The notes: a model not told the origin generated them from the letters alone. Positions 1 to 11,645 are shown, numbered from the stretch's first letter. The stretch: DNA of 64,000 nt from Stenotrophomonas sp. 24(2023) (GCF_030913365.1 NZ_CP133160.1:1364001-1428000), one strand, 5' to 3'. Program-made: numbers and translations.

Positions 1-460
1 GCCAGGCAGGGAACGCTGCACGCGGCGGCTGCTCGGGGAAGCCTTCACGCTGCGCGCGGCGCAGGATGGCGTTGACCAGCCCGGCCTGGCGCTCGCGCCC
101 CAGCGCGCGGGCGGCATCGACCGTGGCCGACAACGCGGCATGCGGCGGCAACGCCAGCACATCCAGCTGGGCGAAACCGACCATCAACAGGGCCCGCAGG
201 TCGGCATCACGCGCGGCCAGCGGCTTCTGCATCCACTGCGCCAGCGCGGCATCGTAGGCATTGCGCCGGCGCAGCACGGCAAAACACAGGGCTTCAAGCA
301 GCGCGCGGTCACGGCCATCGGCCAGCCGCGGCAGCGCCGCGGACAGTTCGGCCTTCAGCGAACGGCCGCGGCCCAGCACCTGGGCCAGCACGCGGGTGGC
401 CAGCAGGCGGGTCGGAACGCCCGGGGCCTGCGCCGGGCGGGAAGAAGCGGGTGCAGCCAC
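1..460 (-). CDS. rsmB: 16S rRNA (cytosine-967-C5)-methyltransferase, N-terminal part
   Basis: This is the N-terminal 153 codons of RsmB/Sun; the gene runs off the left edge. The visible part is the NusB-like RNA-binding domain ([17 protein letters not shown], then [11 protein letters not shown] and LVNAILRR) that precedes the catalytic Rossmann domain in this family. I chose the GTG that opens VAAPASSRP, because no ATG is available and it lies 4 nt after the fmt stop codon. The rsmB-fmt-def order is the same as in E. coli, so the three probably serve translation together. The methyltransferase domain itself cannot be checked here. Confidence 0.9.
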   Translation of the reverse strand, partial: MAAPASSRPAQAPGVPTRLLATRVLAQVLGRGRSLKAELSAALPRLADGRDRALLEALCFAVLRRRNAYDAALAQWMQKPLAARDADLRALLMVGFAQLDVLALPPHAALSATVDAARALGRERQAGLVNAILRRAQREGFPEQPPRAAFPAW

Positions 461-464
461 CGGA

Positions 465-1388
465 TCAGGCCCCCACGCGCAGGTCGCGGCGGGCATTGAG
501 GTAGTCGGCCGCGGTGATCGCCTTGCCGCCCTCACGCTGCAGCACGCGCAGGCGCAGTGCGCCCTGCCCGCAGGCGATGTCGATGCCCTCGCGGCTGGCC
601 GCCAGGACCGTGCCCGGTGCCTGGCCGTGGGCCAGGTCCAGCGCCACGGCACCGTGGATGCGCACGCGTTCGCCGGCCAGGGTGGCTTCGGCGACCGGCC
701 ACGGGTTGAACGCACGCACGGTACGCGCCAGCCCGGCCGCCTCCTGCGCCCAGTCCAGCTTCGCCTCGGCCTTGTCCAGCTTGTGCGCGTAGGTCACGCC
801 CTGCGCCGGCTGCGGCCGTGCGATCGGCTTGATGCCGGCCCGCAGCAGGCCCAGGCCATCGGCCAGCACCTGTGCGCCCAGTTCGGCCAGCGTGTCGTGC
901 AGCTGGCCACCAGTGGCGGTGTCGGCAATGGCCACTTCCTGGTGCAGCAGCACCGGACCGGTATCCAGGCCGGCTTCCATCTGCATCAGGCACACGCCGG
1001 TGGTGGCATCGCCGGCCTGGATCGCACGCTGGATCGGTGCGGCGCCGCGCCAGCGCGGCAGCAGCGAGGCATGCACGTTCCAGCAGCCATGGGTGGGAAT
1101 GTCCAGCACGGCACGCGGCAGGATCAGCCCATAGGCCACCACCACCATCAGGTCCGGCTGCAGGTCGCGCAGCTGCTGCTGGGCGGCCGCGTCCTTGAGC
1201 GATTCGGGCTGGTACACCGGGATGCCACGGGACACCGCTTCGAGCTTGACCGGCGAGGCGGCCAGGCCGCGGCCACGGCCGGCCGGTCGGTCCGGCTGGG
1301 TGTACACGGCGACCACTTCATGGTGGCGTGCCGCTGCGCGCAGCGACGACACCGCGAATTCCGGCGTACCGGCAAAGACAATCCTCAT
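465..1388 (-). CDS. fmt: Methionyl-tRNA formyltransferase
   Basis: Fmt transfers a formyl group from 10-formyl-THF to initiator Met-tRNA in the cytosol. The 307-residue product starts [11 protein letters not shown], the family N-terminus; a longer in-frame opening exists upstream but adds non-family sequence. The catalytic set is visible: N104 and H106 in [15 protein letters not shown], and D142 in GLDTG. The C-terminal tRNA-binding domain ends at [10 protein letters not shown]. It sits between def, whose terminator lies 34 nt upstream, and rsmB, 4 nt downstream. Its product is the substrate context for deformylase, encoded next door. Confidence 0.97.
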   Translation of the reverse strand: MRIVFAGTPEFAVSSLRAAARHHEVVAVYTQPDRPAGRGRGLAASPVKLEAVSRGIPVYQPESLKDAAAQQQLRDLQPDLMVVVAYGLILPRAVLDIPTHGCWNVHASLLPRWRGAAPIQRAIQAGDATTGVCLMQMEAGLDTGPVLLHQEVAIADTATGGQLHDTLAELGAQVLADGLGLLRAGIKPIARPQPAQGVTYAHKLDKAEAKLDWAQEAAGLARTVRAFNPWPVAEATLAGERVRIHGAVALDLAHGQAPGTVLAASREGIDIACGQGALRLRVLQREGGKAITAADYLNARRDLRVGA

Positions 1389-1421
1389 GGCTACCCCACT
1401 TGCAGATTGAAAACGTGCGGG

Positions 1422-1451
1422 AAAAAAAACGGCGCCATCGCAAGGCGCCGT
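1422..1451 (-). terminator. Intrinsic terminator between def and fmt
   Basis: On the minus strand CGGCGCC and GGCGCCG form a perfect 7-bp stem around a 7-nt loop, followed by eight T residues. This is a strong rho-independent signal placed after def and directly before fmt, so fmt-rsmB expression is expected to be partly uncoupled from def. Confidence 0.85.
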
Positions 1452-1509
1452 ACGGCCCACGCCCCCGGCGCGGGCAGGGACCACCCCGCAGGGCGGCCCC
1501 GCGATGGGG

Positions 1510-2022
1510 TCACGCCACGTGCTTGCGCTGCTTGGCCAGCTTCTTGCGGACCATTTCGCGCTTGAGCGGCGAGAGGTAATCGATGAACAGCTTACCGTCC
1601 AGGTGGTCCATCTCGTGCTGCACGCACACGGCCAGCAGGCCATCGGTGGTCAGCTCCTGCGGCTGGCCCTGGCGGTCCAGGTACTTCACCGTGATGGTGT
1701 CGGCACGGGTGACGTCGGCGAAGATGCCCGGCACCGACAGGCAGCCCTCCTGGTACACCTGTCCCCCGTCCTTGGCGACGATGTCCGGATTGATGAACAC
1801 CCGCGGTTCATTTTTTTCTTCGCTGACGTCAATGACCATGAATCGCTTGTGCACATCCACCTGGCTGGCGGCCAGGCCGATGCCGGGAGCGTCGTACATG
1901 GTCTCGAACATGTTGTCGATCAGTGCCTGGAACGCCGGCGTGGTCACTTCGGCGGCGTCGATCAGCGCCGCCTTGGTACGCAGGCGCGGGTCGGGAAACT
2001 CGAGGATGGGGAGCAGGGCCAT
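1510..2022 (-). CDS. def: Peptide deformylase
   Basis: Def removes the N-formyl group from nascent proteins at the ribosome. The 170-residue protein carries the three family motifs: GIGLAA (residues 47-52), EGCLS (92-96) and HEMDH (136-140). The metal ligands are therefore C94, H136 and H140 and the catalytic acid E137. The start [14 protein letters not shown] matches the usual length; 12 more in-frame residues upstream look non-native. It is divergent from the LysM gene and is followed by a strong terminator before fmt. Confidence 0.97.
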   Translation of the reverse strand: MALLPILEFPDPRLRTKAALIDAAEVTTPAFQALIDNMFETMYDAPGIGLAASQVDVHKRFMVIDVSEEKNEPRVFINPDIVAKDGGQVYQEGCLSVPGIFADVTRADTITVKYLDRQGQPQELTTDGLLAVCVQHEMDHLDGKLFIDYLSPLKREMVRKKLAKQRKHVA

Positions 2023-2083
2023 GGCAGGTTCCGGGTTGGGGGCCGGGTACGCCGGCATACGTCGCAGATTCTACCGCCAACGC

Positions 2084-2114
2084 TTGCCTTGCGCCCCGGT
2101 TTCTGGACTATAGT
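2084..2114 (+). promoter_or_regulatory. Candidate promoter of the LysM gene
   Basis: TTGCCT (2084-2089) and TATAGT (2109-2114) are separated by 19 bp in the gap between def and the LysM gene. The -10 is good, the -35 is moderate and the spacer is long. The start codon lies 36 nt after the -10 box. Confidence 0.45.
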
Positions 2115-2150
2115 GCGGCAACCTGTTGGGGAATCAGGGCTCACACTCTT

Positions 2151-3290
2151 ATGTTGCTTCGTTTTCGTACGGTCTTCGCCGCGGCGATGCTGACCGTGGC
2201 TGCCTATGCTACCGCCGTGGAAGTGAATGGCGGGCACCCGGACACCTATGTGGTGCGCAAGGGGGATACCCTCTGGGACATCTCTGCGCGTTTCCTGAAG
2301 AAACCCTGGCTCTGGCCGGAAATCTGGCAGGCCAATCCGCAGATCGCCAACCCGCACCTGATCTATCCCGGTGACGTACTCAGCCTGGCCTACCTGGACC
2401 GCGTCCAGCAGGTCACGGCCCAGCCCGGCCCCCGCCAGGAAGCGCCGATCAACGCCATTCCGCTGGCCCAGGTGGAACCGTTCCTGAAGCAGCTCAGCGT
2501 GGTGGACAGCATCAAGGACCTGCCCTACGTGGTCAGCCTTGAGGACAACCGCCTGCGCGCCACCAGCGGCCAGACCGCCTACGTGAACGGCCTGCAGGGC
2601 GCCCAGCCCGGCCAGCGCTGGGCGGTGGTACGGCCCACCGTGCGCTACAGCCTGCCCAAGCCGACCGAAGACCTGACCGCCAGTGGCGATGTGGTTCCCG
2701 GCAGCGGCAACCTATGGAAATCCTTCACGGTGCAGAGCAAGCGCCACCAGATGCTGGGCTACGAACTGGCCCAGCTGACCGTGGGCACGGTGACCAAGGT
2801 GGCCGAAGGCCCGCGCGGGGTCACCTCGCTGCTGCTGCAGGACAATGGCGATGGCCGCGAAGTGCGCACCGGTGACCGCCTGGTCCCGGTCGAAGCGACC
2901 CCGTACGACCTGCAGTTCGTGCCGCATGTGCCTGCGGCCGGCGTGGAAGGCCTGGACGTGCGCGTGCTGGCGGTGACCGATGCGTTCATCGTCGGTGGGC
3001 CCCGCGACGTGATCGCGCTGTCGGCCGGGCGCGCCCAGGGCGTGGACAACGGCACGGTGTTCTCGCTGTGGCGGCAGGGCCGCCACGTGGTGGACCGGAT
3101 CAAGCACCCCACCACCTCGCAGGACACCCAGGGCCTGTCCGCCGGTGCCAACCGGGTGGACCTGCCCGACGAGTACGCCGCGCATGCCATGGTGTTCCGC
3201 ACCTTCGACAACGTCAGCTACGCGCTGGTCATGCAGGGCGTGAAGCCGGTGTTGGTGGGCTACGCCGGCAAGCACCCGGACGCCAACTGA
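2151..3290 (+). CDS. LysM peptidoglycan-binding exported protein
   Basis: The 379-residue protein has a signal-like N-terminus (MLLRFRTVFAAAMLTVAAYA) followed by one LysM module at about residues 32-79, with VRKGDTLWDISARF and NPHLIYPGDVLSL. LysM modules bind N-acetylglucosamine backbones of peptidoglycan, so an envelope location is expected. The remaining 300 residues have no motif I recognise. In many gammaproteobacteria a LysM protein occupies this position between def and dprA. A perfect terminator follows, separating it from dprA. Confidence 0.88.
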   Translation: MLLRFRTVFAAAMLTVAAYATAVEVNGGHPDTYVVRKGDTLWDISARFLKKPWLWPEIWQANPQIANPHLIYPGDVLSLAYLDRVQQVTAQPGPRQEAPINAIPLAQVEPFLKQLSVVDSIKDLPYVVSLEDNRLRATSGQTAYVNGLQGAQPGQRWAVVRPTVRYSLPKPTEDLTASGDVVPGSGNLWKSFTVQSKRHQMLGYELAQLTVGTVTKVAEGPRGVTSLLLQDNGDGREVRTGDRLVPVEATPYDLQFVPHVPAAGVEGLDVRVLAVTDAFIVGGPRDVIALSAGRAQGVDNGTVFSLWRQGRHVVDRIKHPTTSQDTQGLSAGANRVDLPDEYAAHAMVFRTFDNVSYALVMQGVKPVLVGYAGKHPDAN

Positions 3291-3324
3291 CCGCAGCGCG
3301 CGGCAGTACCTGACAGCAGCATCC

Positions 3325-3353
3325 GACGGCGCCCGAGGGCGCCGTCTTCGTCT
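3325..3353 (+). terminator. Intrinsic terminator after the LysM gene
   Basis: GACGGCGCCC and GGGCGCCGTC form a perfect 10-bp stem with a 2-nt loop, followed by a T-rich run (TTCGTCT). It lies 35 nt after the LysM stop codon and before the dprA start. Confidence 0.75.
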
Positions 3354-3371
3354 GTACGCCACAGTTGCCGG

Positions 3372-4493
3372 GTGGACCATGACGATGCCCTGCTGACCCT
3401 GGTACTGGCCGGCGGCCCGCTCGCGCCCCGGCGGGCGCTGCTGGCGGCTACCGGCAGCGCCGCGGCGGCGGTGGCTGCCGGCAGCGCTGCCTGGAAGGCC
3501 CACGGCTGCACGCCGCCCCAGTGCGCGGCACTGGGGCGGCCCGATCCGGCCAGACAGGCCCGCGCCCGGCAATGGCTGGCCGCACCCGACCGGCACCTGT
3601 TGCCTCTGCACGCCCCGGCCACGCCACCGGTGCTGCGTACGTTGCCCGAAGCACCGCTGGCGCTGTTTGCCGCCGGTGATCCGGTACTGACCTGGCAACC
3701 GGCGGTGGCGGTGGTGGGCAGCCGCTCCCCCACGCCCACCGGGCGCGCATTGGCGGCACGTTTCTCGGCACATTTCGCCCGCGCCGGACTGGCCGTCGTC
3801 AGCGGGCTGGCGGCCGGCATCGACGCGGCCGCCCATGCCGCCACGCTGGACGCCGGTGGCACCACGGTGGCGGTCATCGGAACCGGCCCGGACCAGGCCT
3901 ACCCGGCGGGCCACCGCACCCTGCAGGCGCGCATCGCCCACCAGGGCGTCGTGCTCAGCGAATACCCGCCGGGTACGCCGGCACGCCCGGGCCAGTTCCC
4001 CGCCCGCAACCGGCTGGTGGCGGGGCTGGCGCTGGCCACCGTGGTGATCGAGGCCGCCCACCGCTCCGGCGCGCTGATCACCGCCCGCCTGGCCGCCGAG
4101 GCCGGCCGGGAGGTCTGCGCCGTGCCCGGCTCGGTGCTCAACCCCCGTTCACAGGGCTGCCATCGCCTGATCCGCGAGGGCGCGGCCCTGGTGGAAGGCC
4201 CGGATGAAGTCCTGGCCCTGCTCGCCCCGGTCCTGGCCCACCACCTGCCGGCCTTGCGAAAGCAGCTGGCCGCCCCCACTGAACAGGCAGCGCCGGCGAC
4301 CCTGCCGGCAGGCTGGGCCGACAACCCCCACTACCAGTGCTTGTGGCGCGCGCTGGACCACGACCCCACCGGTATGGATTCACTGATCGCGCGCTGCGGA
4401 TTGACGGCGCCGGAGGTGTCCTCCATGCTGCTGGCCATGGAACTGGCGGGAATCGTGGTGTCCGTACACGGCCGCTACTGTCGACGTCCCTAG
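3372..4493 (+). CDS. dprA: DNA-processing protein DprA
   Basis: DprA protects incoming single-stranded DNA and loads RecA during natural transformation. The 373-residue protein shows the extended Rossmann core: [15 protein letters not shown] (about 114-128), SGLAAGID (144-151), [12 protein letters not shown], then [12 protein letters not shown] and [13 protein letters not shown]-terminal winged-helix segment ([19 protein letters not shown]) follows. The start is GTG, as no in-frame ATG is near. It precedes smg, the same order as in E. coli. Its N-terminal 90 residues (SAM-like region) are Ala-rich and weakly conserved. Confidence 0.95.
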   Translation: MDHDDALLTLVLAGGPLAPRRALLAATGSAAAAVAAGSAAWKAHGCTPPQCAALGRPDPARQARARQWLAAPDRHLLPLHAPATPPVLRTLPEAPLALFAAGDPVLTWQPAVAVVGSRSPTPTGRALAARFSAHFARAGLAVVSGLAAGIDAAAHAATLDAGGTTVAVIGTGPDQAYPAGHRTLQARIAHQGVVLSEYPPGTPARPGQFPARNRLVAGLALATVVIEAAHRSGALITARLAAEAGREVCAVPGSVLNPRSQGCHRLIREGAALVEGPDEVLALLAPVLAHHLPALRKQLAAPTEQAAPATLPAGWADNPHYQCLWRALDHDPTGMDSLIARCGLTAPEVSSMLLAMELAGIVVSVHGRYCRRP

Positions 4494-4536
4494 TTTCTTC
4501 ACCTCCACAGCGTCCGCCGACGCAGGCCGAGGGGCA

Positions 4537-5010
4537 ATGAAAGAGAGCATTCTGGATGTACTGCTGTACCTGTTTGAACACTATTTCAGCGAAGATGCGG
4601 ACCTGATCCGTGACCGCGATTCGCTCCAGAACGGCCTGATCCAGGCCGGTTTCAGCCCCACCGAGATCAACAAGGCCTTCGACTGGCTCGATGCGCTGGC
4701 CGCGCAGCGCCCCAGCGTGGCCCAGGCACGGGTCGATGGCCCGGTGCGCATCTACCATGGCCCGGAACTGGACAAGCTGGACGTGGAATGCCGTGGCTTC
4801 CTGCTGTATCTGGAACAGCACGGCATCCTCGATGCGGGCCAGCGTGAACTGGTGCTGGATCGTGCCATGGCGCTGGACCAGGACGAACTGGACCTGGACG
4901 ACCTGAAGTGGGTCGTGCTGATGGTCCTGTTCAACCAGCCCGGGGCCGAGGCGGCCTACGCCTGGATGGAAACCCAGATGTTCATGGACGAGCCAGAACC
5001 GCTGCATTGA
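4537..5010 (+). CDS. smg: DUF494 (Smg) family protein
   Basis: This 157-residue soluble acidic protein begins [17 protein letters not shown] and matches the Smg/DUF494 family in length and in its opening helix. It contains two helical halves, including [13 protein letters not shown] and [18 protein letters not shown]. The family is conserved next to dprA and topA but its biochemical role is not established. No catalytic motif is visible. Confidence 0.93.
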   Translation: MKESILDVLLYLFEHYFSEDADLIRDRDSLQNGLIQAGFSPTEINKAFDWLDALAAQRPSVAQARVDGPVRIYHGPELDKLDVECRGFLLYLEQHGILDAGQRELVLDRAMALDQDELDLDDLKWVVLMVLFNQPGAEAAYAWMETQMFMDEPEPLH

Positions 5011-5048
5011 CCGTACACTGGGGCCCTTGCGCATTCAGGAGCGTCCCC

Positions 5049-5780
5049 GTGAGTGAGTGGTTCCATGCAGAAGGCAACCGCCAACAGGGCCCGGTTCCGG
5101 CCGGGCAACTGGTGGAACTGTTCCGCAGCAACCAGGTCAGCCTGGACACCCTTGTCTGGCGCGACGGCATGGCGCAGTGGCAGCCCCTGCGCGCCGTCGT
5201 GGACGAACTGGGCCTGATCGTTCCGGCCGTGGATGCGCAGCCACCGCTGCCCCCGGCCCCACCGGCGCCCCCTTCCCTGCCGGACACCCCCTATGCCAGC
5301 CCTGCCCCGCCTGCCCCCGCCTCGGCGGCACCGGCGAAATCAGGCCTGTCCAGCGGTGCGATCATCGCGATCGTCATCGGTGGCGTGCTCCTGCTGCTGA
5401 TCGCGGTGCTGGGCATCCTGGCGGCCATCGCCCTGCCGGCCTACCAGGAGTACACCGTGCGTGCCAAGGTGGCCGGCGCGGTGGCCACCCTGGGGCCGTT
5501 GAAGGCACAGGTGGAAGAATTCACCCTGCAGAACGGCCGCTGCCCGAACGAGAACGATGCCGGCTTCCCGGCCCCGGGCGACTTCACCAGCAACGGCCTG
5601 GCCACGGTCAACATCGGCCGCTTCGAAAGCGGGCATTGCGGTATCGAAGCCGCGCTTGCCGTGCCCGGCGAGCCCATCGATGGCGACCTGCTGTGGCTGG
5701 AATACGACCGCGAGGGCAACCGCTGGGAATGCAGCGGTGAAAGCCCGGACAAGGTACTGCCGCTGCAGTGCCGGGGCTGA
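5049..5780 (+). CDS. GYF_2 (DUF4339) protein fused to a pilin-like membrane helix
   Basis: The 243-residue product starts at a GTG (MSEWFHAEGNRQQGP). Residues 1-60 form a GYF_2/DUF4339 module with SLDTLVWRDGMAQW. A Pro/Ala linker (about 66-98) follows, then one membrane helix running into GILAAIALPAYQEYTVRAKV. That segment is nearly identical to the N-terminal helix of type IV pilins, yet no prepilin peptidase site (Gly then FTLIE) precedes it. A C-terminal domain with three cysteines ends LPLQCRG. It is followed 54 nt later by a second GYF gene, so the two probably act together. Function unknown. Confidence 0.85.
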   Translation: MSEWFHAEGNRQQGPVPAGQLVELFRSNQVSLDTLVWRDGMAQWQPLRAVVDELGLIVPAVDAQPPLPPAPPAPPSLPDTPYASPAPPAPASAAPAKSGLSSGAIIAIVIGGVLLLLIAVLGILAAIALPAYQEYTVRAKVAGAVATLGPLKAQVEEFTLQNGRCPNENDAGFPAPGDFTSNGLATVNIGRFESGHCGIEAALAVPGEPIDGDLLWLEYDREGNRWECSGESPDKVLPLQCRG

Positions 5781-5834
5781 TAGCCGGCCCGCCCCATCCC
5801 GATCCAAGGACGACCCGAAACCGGGGGAGATGCA

Positions 5835-6752
5835 ATGACTGAGTGGTATTACGCAGAAGGCCAGCAGCGCCACGGCCCGTTCCCGGTGGAGGACATCCGC
5901 CAGCGCTTCCAGCGCGCCCAGCTGTCCCTGGACACCCTGGTCTGGCGCGAAGGAATGCCGCAATGGGCCGCACTGCGCCAGGTGGTGGACGAACTGGGCC
6001 TGCAGACGCTGGCATCGGCCAGCACCGACGCCGGCAACGGCATCGACCTGCGCGGCGACTACACGGCCATCGACAACGGTACCGCGCCCCTGCCCGGCAC
6101 CGGCGCCCTGAGCAGTTCCCCGTACAGTGCCCCGTCCTCGGCCGCCTATGCCGCCCAGCACGTCAGCGGGGGCGAAGTGGTCTATGCCGGCTTCTGGAAG
6201 CGCGTGGCCGCCTACCTGATCGACTACGTCATCGTCACCGTGGCGACCTGGATCGTGGCGGTGGTGGTGGTGCTGGCCGTGGGTGGCGTGGCCAGCGTGG
6301 CCGCAGGCGAGACCGCCGGCAGCGTGCTGGCCCAGATCGTGAACCTGCTGGTGACGCTGGCGCTGGGCGTGGCCTACTACGCCGGCTTCCATGCGTCCCG
6401 TGGCGGCGCCACGCCCGGCAAGATGGCCATCGGCATCAAGGTGGTGCGCCCGGATGGCGAGCGGATCACCTTCCTGCGCGGCGTCGGCCGCTTCTTCGCG
6501 ACCATCGTCAGCAGCCTGGTGCTGTGCATCGGCTATGTGATGGCCGCCTTCACCGACCGCAAGCAGGCCCTGCACGACATGATGTGCGACACCGTGGTCG
6601 TCGATCGCTGGGCCTTCACCGACCAGCCCCACCTGCAGCGCAAGGAACTGGGCACGGCCACCGTCATCGTGCTGGTGCTGGGCGGCATCGGCCTGCTGGT
6701 CCTGCTGGCCCTGCTGGCTGTCTTCATCGGCTACATCGCCAAGATGGCCTGA
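5835..6752 (+). CDS. GYF_2 (DUF4339) and RDD membrane protein
   Basis: The 305-residue protein opens with a GYF_2 module (MTEWYYAEGQQRHGP, SLDTLVWREGMPQW) closely similar to that of the preceding gene. An RDD domain starts near residue 117, with AGFWKRVAAYLIDYV. Membrane helices span roughly 129-160 and 165-185, with TPGKMAIGIKVV between domain helices and a last hydrophobic helix at the C-terminus. RDD proteins are membrane proteins, some linked to ion transport; the role here is unknown. The shared GYF module suggests a common partner for the pair. A terminator follows. Confidence 0.88.
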   Translation: MTEWYYAEGQQRHGPFPVEDIRQRFQRAQLSLDTLVWREGMPQWAALRQVVDELGLQTLASASTDAGNGIDLRGDYTAIDNGTAPLPGTGALSSSPYSAPSSAAYAAQHVSGGEVVYAGFWKRVAAYLIDYVIVTVATWIVAVVVVLAVGGVASVAAGETAGSVLAQIVNLLVTLALGVAYYAGFHASRGGATPGKMAIGIKVVRPDGERITFLRGVGRFFATIVSSLVLCIGYVMAAFTDRKQALHDMMCDTVVVDRWAFTDQPHLQRKELGTATVIVLVLGGIGLLVLLALLAVFIGYIAKMA

Positions 6753-6819
6753 GGCCATCCTCACATCCGGCCGCTTGACAGGGGCGGCCCGGGCGTGATT
6801 CCACTAGTAGGGAAACCTG

Positions 6820-6850
6820 AACGCCCGGTCCACACCCGGGCGTTCGGTTT
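6820..6850 (+). terminator. Intrinsic terminator after the GYF gene pair
   Basis: AACGCCCGG and CCGGGCGTT form a perfect 9-bp stem around TCCACAC, followed by CGGTTT. It separates the GYF genes from topA; the T tract is short. Confidence 0.7.
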
Positions 6851-6941
6851 ATGGATTTCGCCGTGGCCGCTTCACTAATGCGTCCATTTGCTCCACCCTA
6901 GCGGCCCCTCCCCCCCGGTCCGCCCACAGACCTCCTCCGAC

Positions 6942-9418
<2,477 letters not shown>

Positions 9419-9422
<4 letters not shown>

Positions 9423-9441
9423 CTCCACGCCCTGCGTGGAT
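9419..9441 (+). repeat. SMAG palindrome overlapping the topA stop
   Basis: GTAGC then TCCACGC-CCT-GCGTGGAT: a stem-loop of the Stenotrophomonas GTAG family. Its GTAG supplies the TAG stop codon of topA, and the hairpin lies immediately after it. Confidence 0.8.
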
Positions 9442-9571
9442 GAGGGGGTGCGCGGACCCAGGTCCGCCCCACCAGGCGCCCGGCCAGCCCCCACAGGATC
9501 CACCCGTTGTGCACGCGCGGGGAGGATAATCGGCCCACAGGCCGGCCGTCCCGGCCCGGCACGTCGCCCCC

Positions 9572-10132
9572 ATGAAAGAACTCACCCTGGACACCGCCGT
9601 CGCGACCCTGCGCGCGGGCGGCGTCATCGCCTACCCCACCGAGGCCGTCTGGGGCCTGGGCTGCGACCCCAGCCATGAAACCGCCGTGCATGCCCTGCTG
9701 CGGCTGAAGCAGCGGCCGATCGAGAAAGGCATGATCCTGGTCGCCGCCGAGCTGCCGCAGCTGCAGCACTGGGTGCACCTGCACGCGCTGCCCGATGCGC
9801 GCCAGCGCGAAGTCCTGGCCAGCTGGCCAGGCGCCAATACCTGGATCCTGCCGGCCGGCCCGCGCGCGCCGCGCTGGATCACCGGCGAGCACAGCGGCAT
9901 TGCCGTGCGCATCAGCGACCACCCGCTGGTGGCGGCGCTGTGCCGTGCCTGGGGCGGTCCGCTGGTGTCCACCAGTGCCAACCTGGCCGGCGAGCCCCCC
10001 GCGCGCGCGCGCGCCGAACTGGACCCGCGCCTGCTGCGCCTGCTCGATGGCATCCTCGATGGCGATACCGGCGGCCTGGCCCAGCCCACGCCGATCCGCG
10101 ATGCCCTGAGCGGCCAGGTGCTGCGGTCCTGA
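9572..10132 (+). CDS. tsaC: Threonylcarbamoyl-AMP synthase
   Basis: TsaC (YrdC) makes threonylcarbamoyl-AMP from threonine, bicarbonate and ATP for the t6A37 modification of tRNAs. At 186 residues it is the short single-domain TsaC form rather than the longer Sua5. Motifs are GGVIAYPTEAVWGLGCDP near the N-terminus, KQRPIEKGMILVAA, and VSTSANLAGEPPA. It follows topA, as in E. coli where yrdC lies in the same cluster. A -10-like GATAAT lies upstream (about 9525). Confidence 0.94.
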   Translation: MKELTLDTAVATLRAGGVIAYPTEAVWGLGCDPSHETAVHALLRLKQRPIEKGMILVAAELPQLQHWVHLHALPDARQREVLASWPGANTWILPAGPRAPRWITGEHSGIAVRISDHPLVAALCRAWGGPLVSTSANLAGEPPARARAELDPRLLRLLDGILDGDTGGLAQPTPIRDALSGQVLRS

Positions 10133-10175
10133 CCCGGTGATTGCGCGGCCGCCCGCTTTCACGCACGCTGCGCCC

Positions 10176-10877
10176 ATGAACCTGCTGCGCCTGCTCCTGC
10201 TGCTGGGCCTGTGCCTGCCCGCGGCCACCGTGGCCACGGCCGATGAGGTGCGCGTGTACCGCTGCGTCAGCAGCACCGGCAGCGTGTCCCTGCAGGACCG
10301 CCCATGCAGCCAGGGCAGGCAGGAAGTCCGCGACCTGCAGCGCCCGCGTGATCCGGCACCGCGGGGGGTACGCAGTGATGCCCCGCCCGCCGACGCAGCC
10401 GCCCCCCGGCCCGAACGCGAAGTGCGCCATGTGTTCGTGCAGCCGCCGCAGCCGATGTACGAATGCATCAGCCAGGACGGTGACCGCTACGTCAGCGACA
10501 GCAACGAGGGCAACCCACGCTGGGTGCCGCTGTGGGCCACGGCCTGGGCGCCGCATCGCCGGCCCTGGGACGGGCGCGGCGGCGGCATCGCACCGGTCAG
10601 GCCGGCCGAGGTTGCCGGCGCCGAGCCGCTGCGTGGGCCGGGCGGGTATCCGCACCCGCCCTCGGTCGGTGTCGGGGTGAGCCTGCCCGCTGGCAGCATC
10701 CTGGTCCGCGACACCTGCCATGCGCTGCCACAGCAGGAAGTCTGCGCGCGCCTGGACGACCGCCGCTGGGAACTGGACCGGCGCTACAACAGTGCCCTGC
10801 AGAGTGAACGCACGGCCATCACCCGCGAACAGCGCAGCATCGATGCCCGCATCGCGCAGGACTGCGGGCGCCGCTAG
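10176..10877 (+). CDS. DUF4124 exported protein, paralogue 1
   Basis: The 233-residue protein has a signal peptide (MNLLRLLLLLGLCLPAATVATA) and a DUF4124 module, VRVYRCVSSTGSVSLQDRPC. A second related segment, MYECISQDGDRYVSD, follows, then a C-terminal VRDTCHALPQQEVCARL motif and a helical tail. DUF4124 is a small secreted domain of unknown role, common in xanthomonads. The start ATG was chosen because it opens the signal peptide. It forms a tandem pair with the next gene, which has the same three-part layout. Confidence 0.85.
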   Translation: MNLLRLLLLLGLCLPAATVATADEVRVYRCVSSTGSVSLQDRPCSQGRQEVRDLQRPRDPAPRGVRSDAPPADAAAPRPEREVRHVFVQPPQPMYECISQDGDRYVSDSNEGNPRWVPLWATAWAPHRRPWDGRGGGIAPVRPAEVAGAEPLRGPGGYPHPPSVGVGVSLPAGSILVRDTCHALPQQEVCARLDDRRWELDRRYNSALQSERTAITREQRSIDARIAQDCGRR

Positions 10878-10907
10878 GCCTGCACCGGCGCGGTGTACCC
10901 TGCACGC

Positions 10908-11603
10908 ATGAACCGATTCTTCTGGCTGGCCCTGTGCCTGCTGCCAGGCACCGCGCTGGCCCAGGACACCGTCATCTACCGCTGTGCGTCCGGCGACGGT
11001 GTCCCCACCCTGCAGCGCACGCCCTGCCCCGCCGGCAGCCAGCAGCGCATCCTGACAGTGCCCGACACCGCGCCTCGTGCCGCGGCCCCGGCAGCCGACA
11101 CGGCAGCGGCGGCCACCGCCGCACCGCCCCCCGCACCACCACGCGCCGGCGAAGAACGCACGATCATGGAAGCGCGCATGGTCGAGCATGAGGGAGGCGA
11201 CGCCATCCTCGACAGCGCGTTGCTGCCGCGCGCCCAACCGGCCGTCGACGCGGATGCCGATGCCGCTGCGGCGCTTCCCCTGCCGCCGATCTTCCAGTGC
11301 CAGGGCGCCGATGGCGGCCGCTACCTGCACGAGCGCGAACCCGCCCCGCCCCGTTGCGTGGCCTTGGCCATCAGCGGACTGGGCGGTGGTGCGACACCGG
11401 TGAACGCGGCCAGCTGCGAAGTCGTGCGCGATACCTGCACCGAAGTGCCGGCCGAGCAGGCCTGTGGCACCTGGCAGCAGCGCTTCCGCGATGCCCGCGG
11501 CCGCGAACGCTTCGCCACGCCGGACAACCAGGCCGCCGCGCAGGCCGAACGCCAGCGCCTGCAGGGCGTGCTGCAGGCCAGTCATTGCCCGGTACCGCAG
11601 TAA
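10908..11603 (+). CDS. DUF4124 exported protein, paralogue 2
   Basis: A 231-residue exported protein with signal peptide MNRFFWLALCLLPGTALA. It repeats the plan of the gene before it: DUF4124 (TVIYRCASGDGVPTLQRTPC), an Ala/Pro linker, a second module (IFQCQGADGGRYL) and the C-terminal VRDTCTEVPAEQACGTW. The two are clearly tandem paralogues that have diverged strongly. TACCCT lies 6 nt before the ATG with no clear ribosome-binding site, so the transcript could be leaderless. Function unknown. Confidence 0.85.
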   Translation: MNRFFWLALCLLPGTALAQDTVIYRCASGDGVPTLQRTPCPAGSQQRILTVPDTAPRAAAPAADTAAAATAAPPPAPPRAGEERTIMEARMVEHEGGDAILDSALLPRAQPAVDADADAAAALPLPPIFQCQGADGGRYLHEREPAPPRCVALAISGLGGGATPVNAASCEVVRDTCTEVPAEQACGTWQQRFRDARGRERFATPDNQAAAQAERQRLQGVLQASHCPVPQ

Positions 11604-11645
11604 CCGCCAGTACCGGGCAAAGCGCCTGGCGCCATGGACCGCGCC

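Noticed and set aside
1389..1643. N-terminal extension of fmt
   Set aside because: An in-frame ATG lies 85 codons upstream, but the added sequence overlaps def out of frame and the terminator; the family N-terminus is [11 protein letters not shown].
5376..5460. Genuine type IV pilin gene
   Set aside because: The pilin-like helix lacks the prepilin peptidase site and is internal to a GYF_2 protein; no pilus assembly gene is near.
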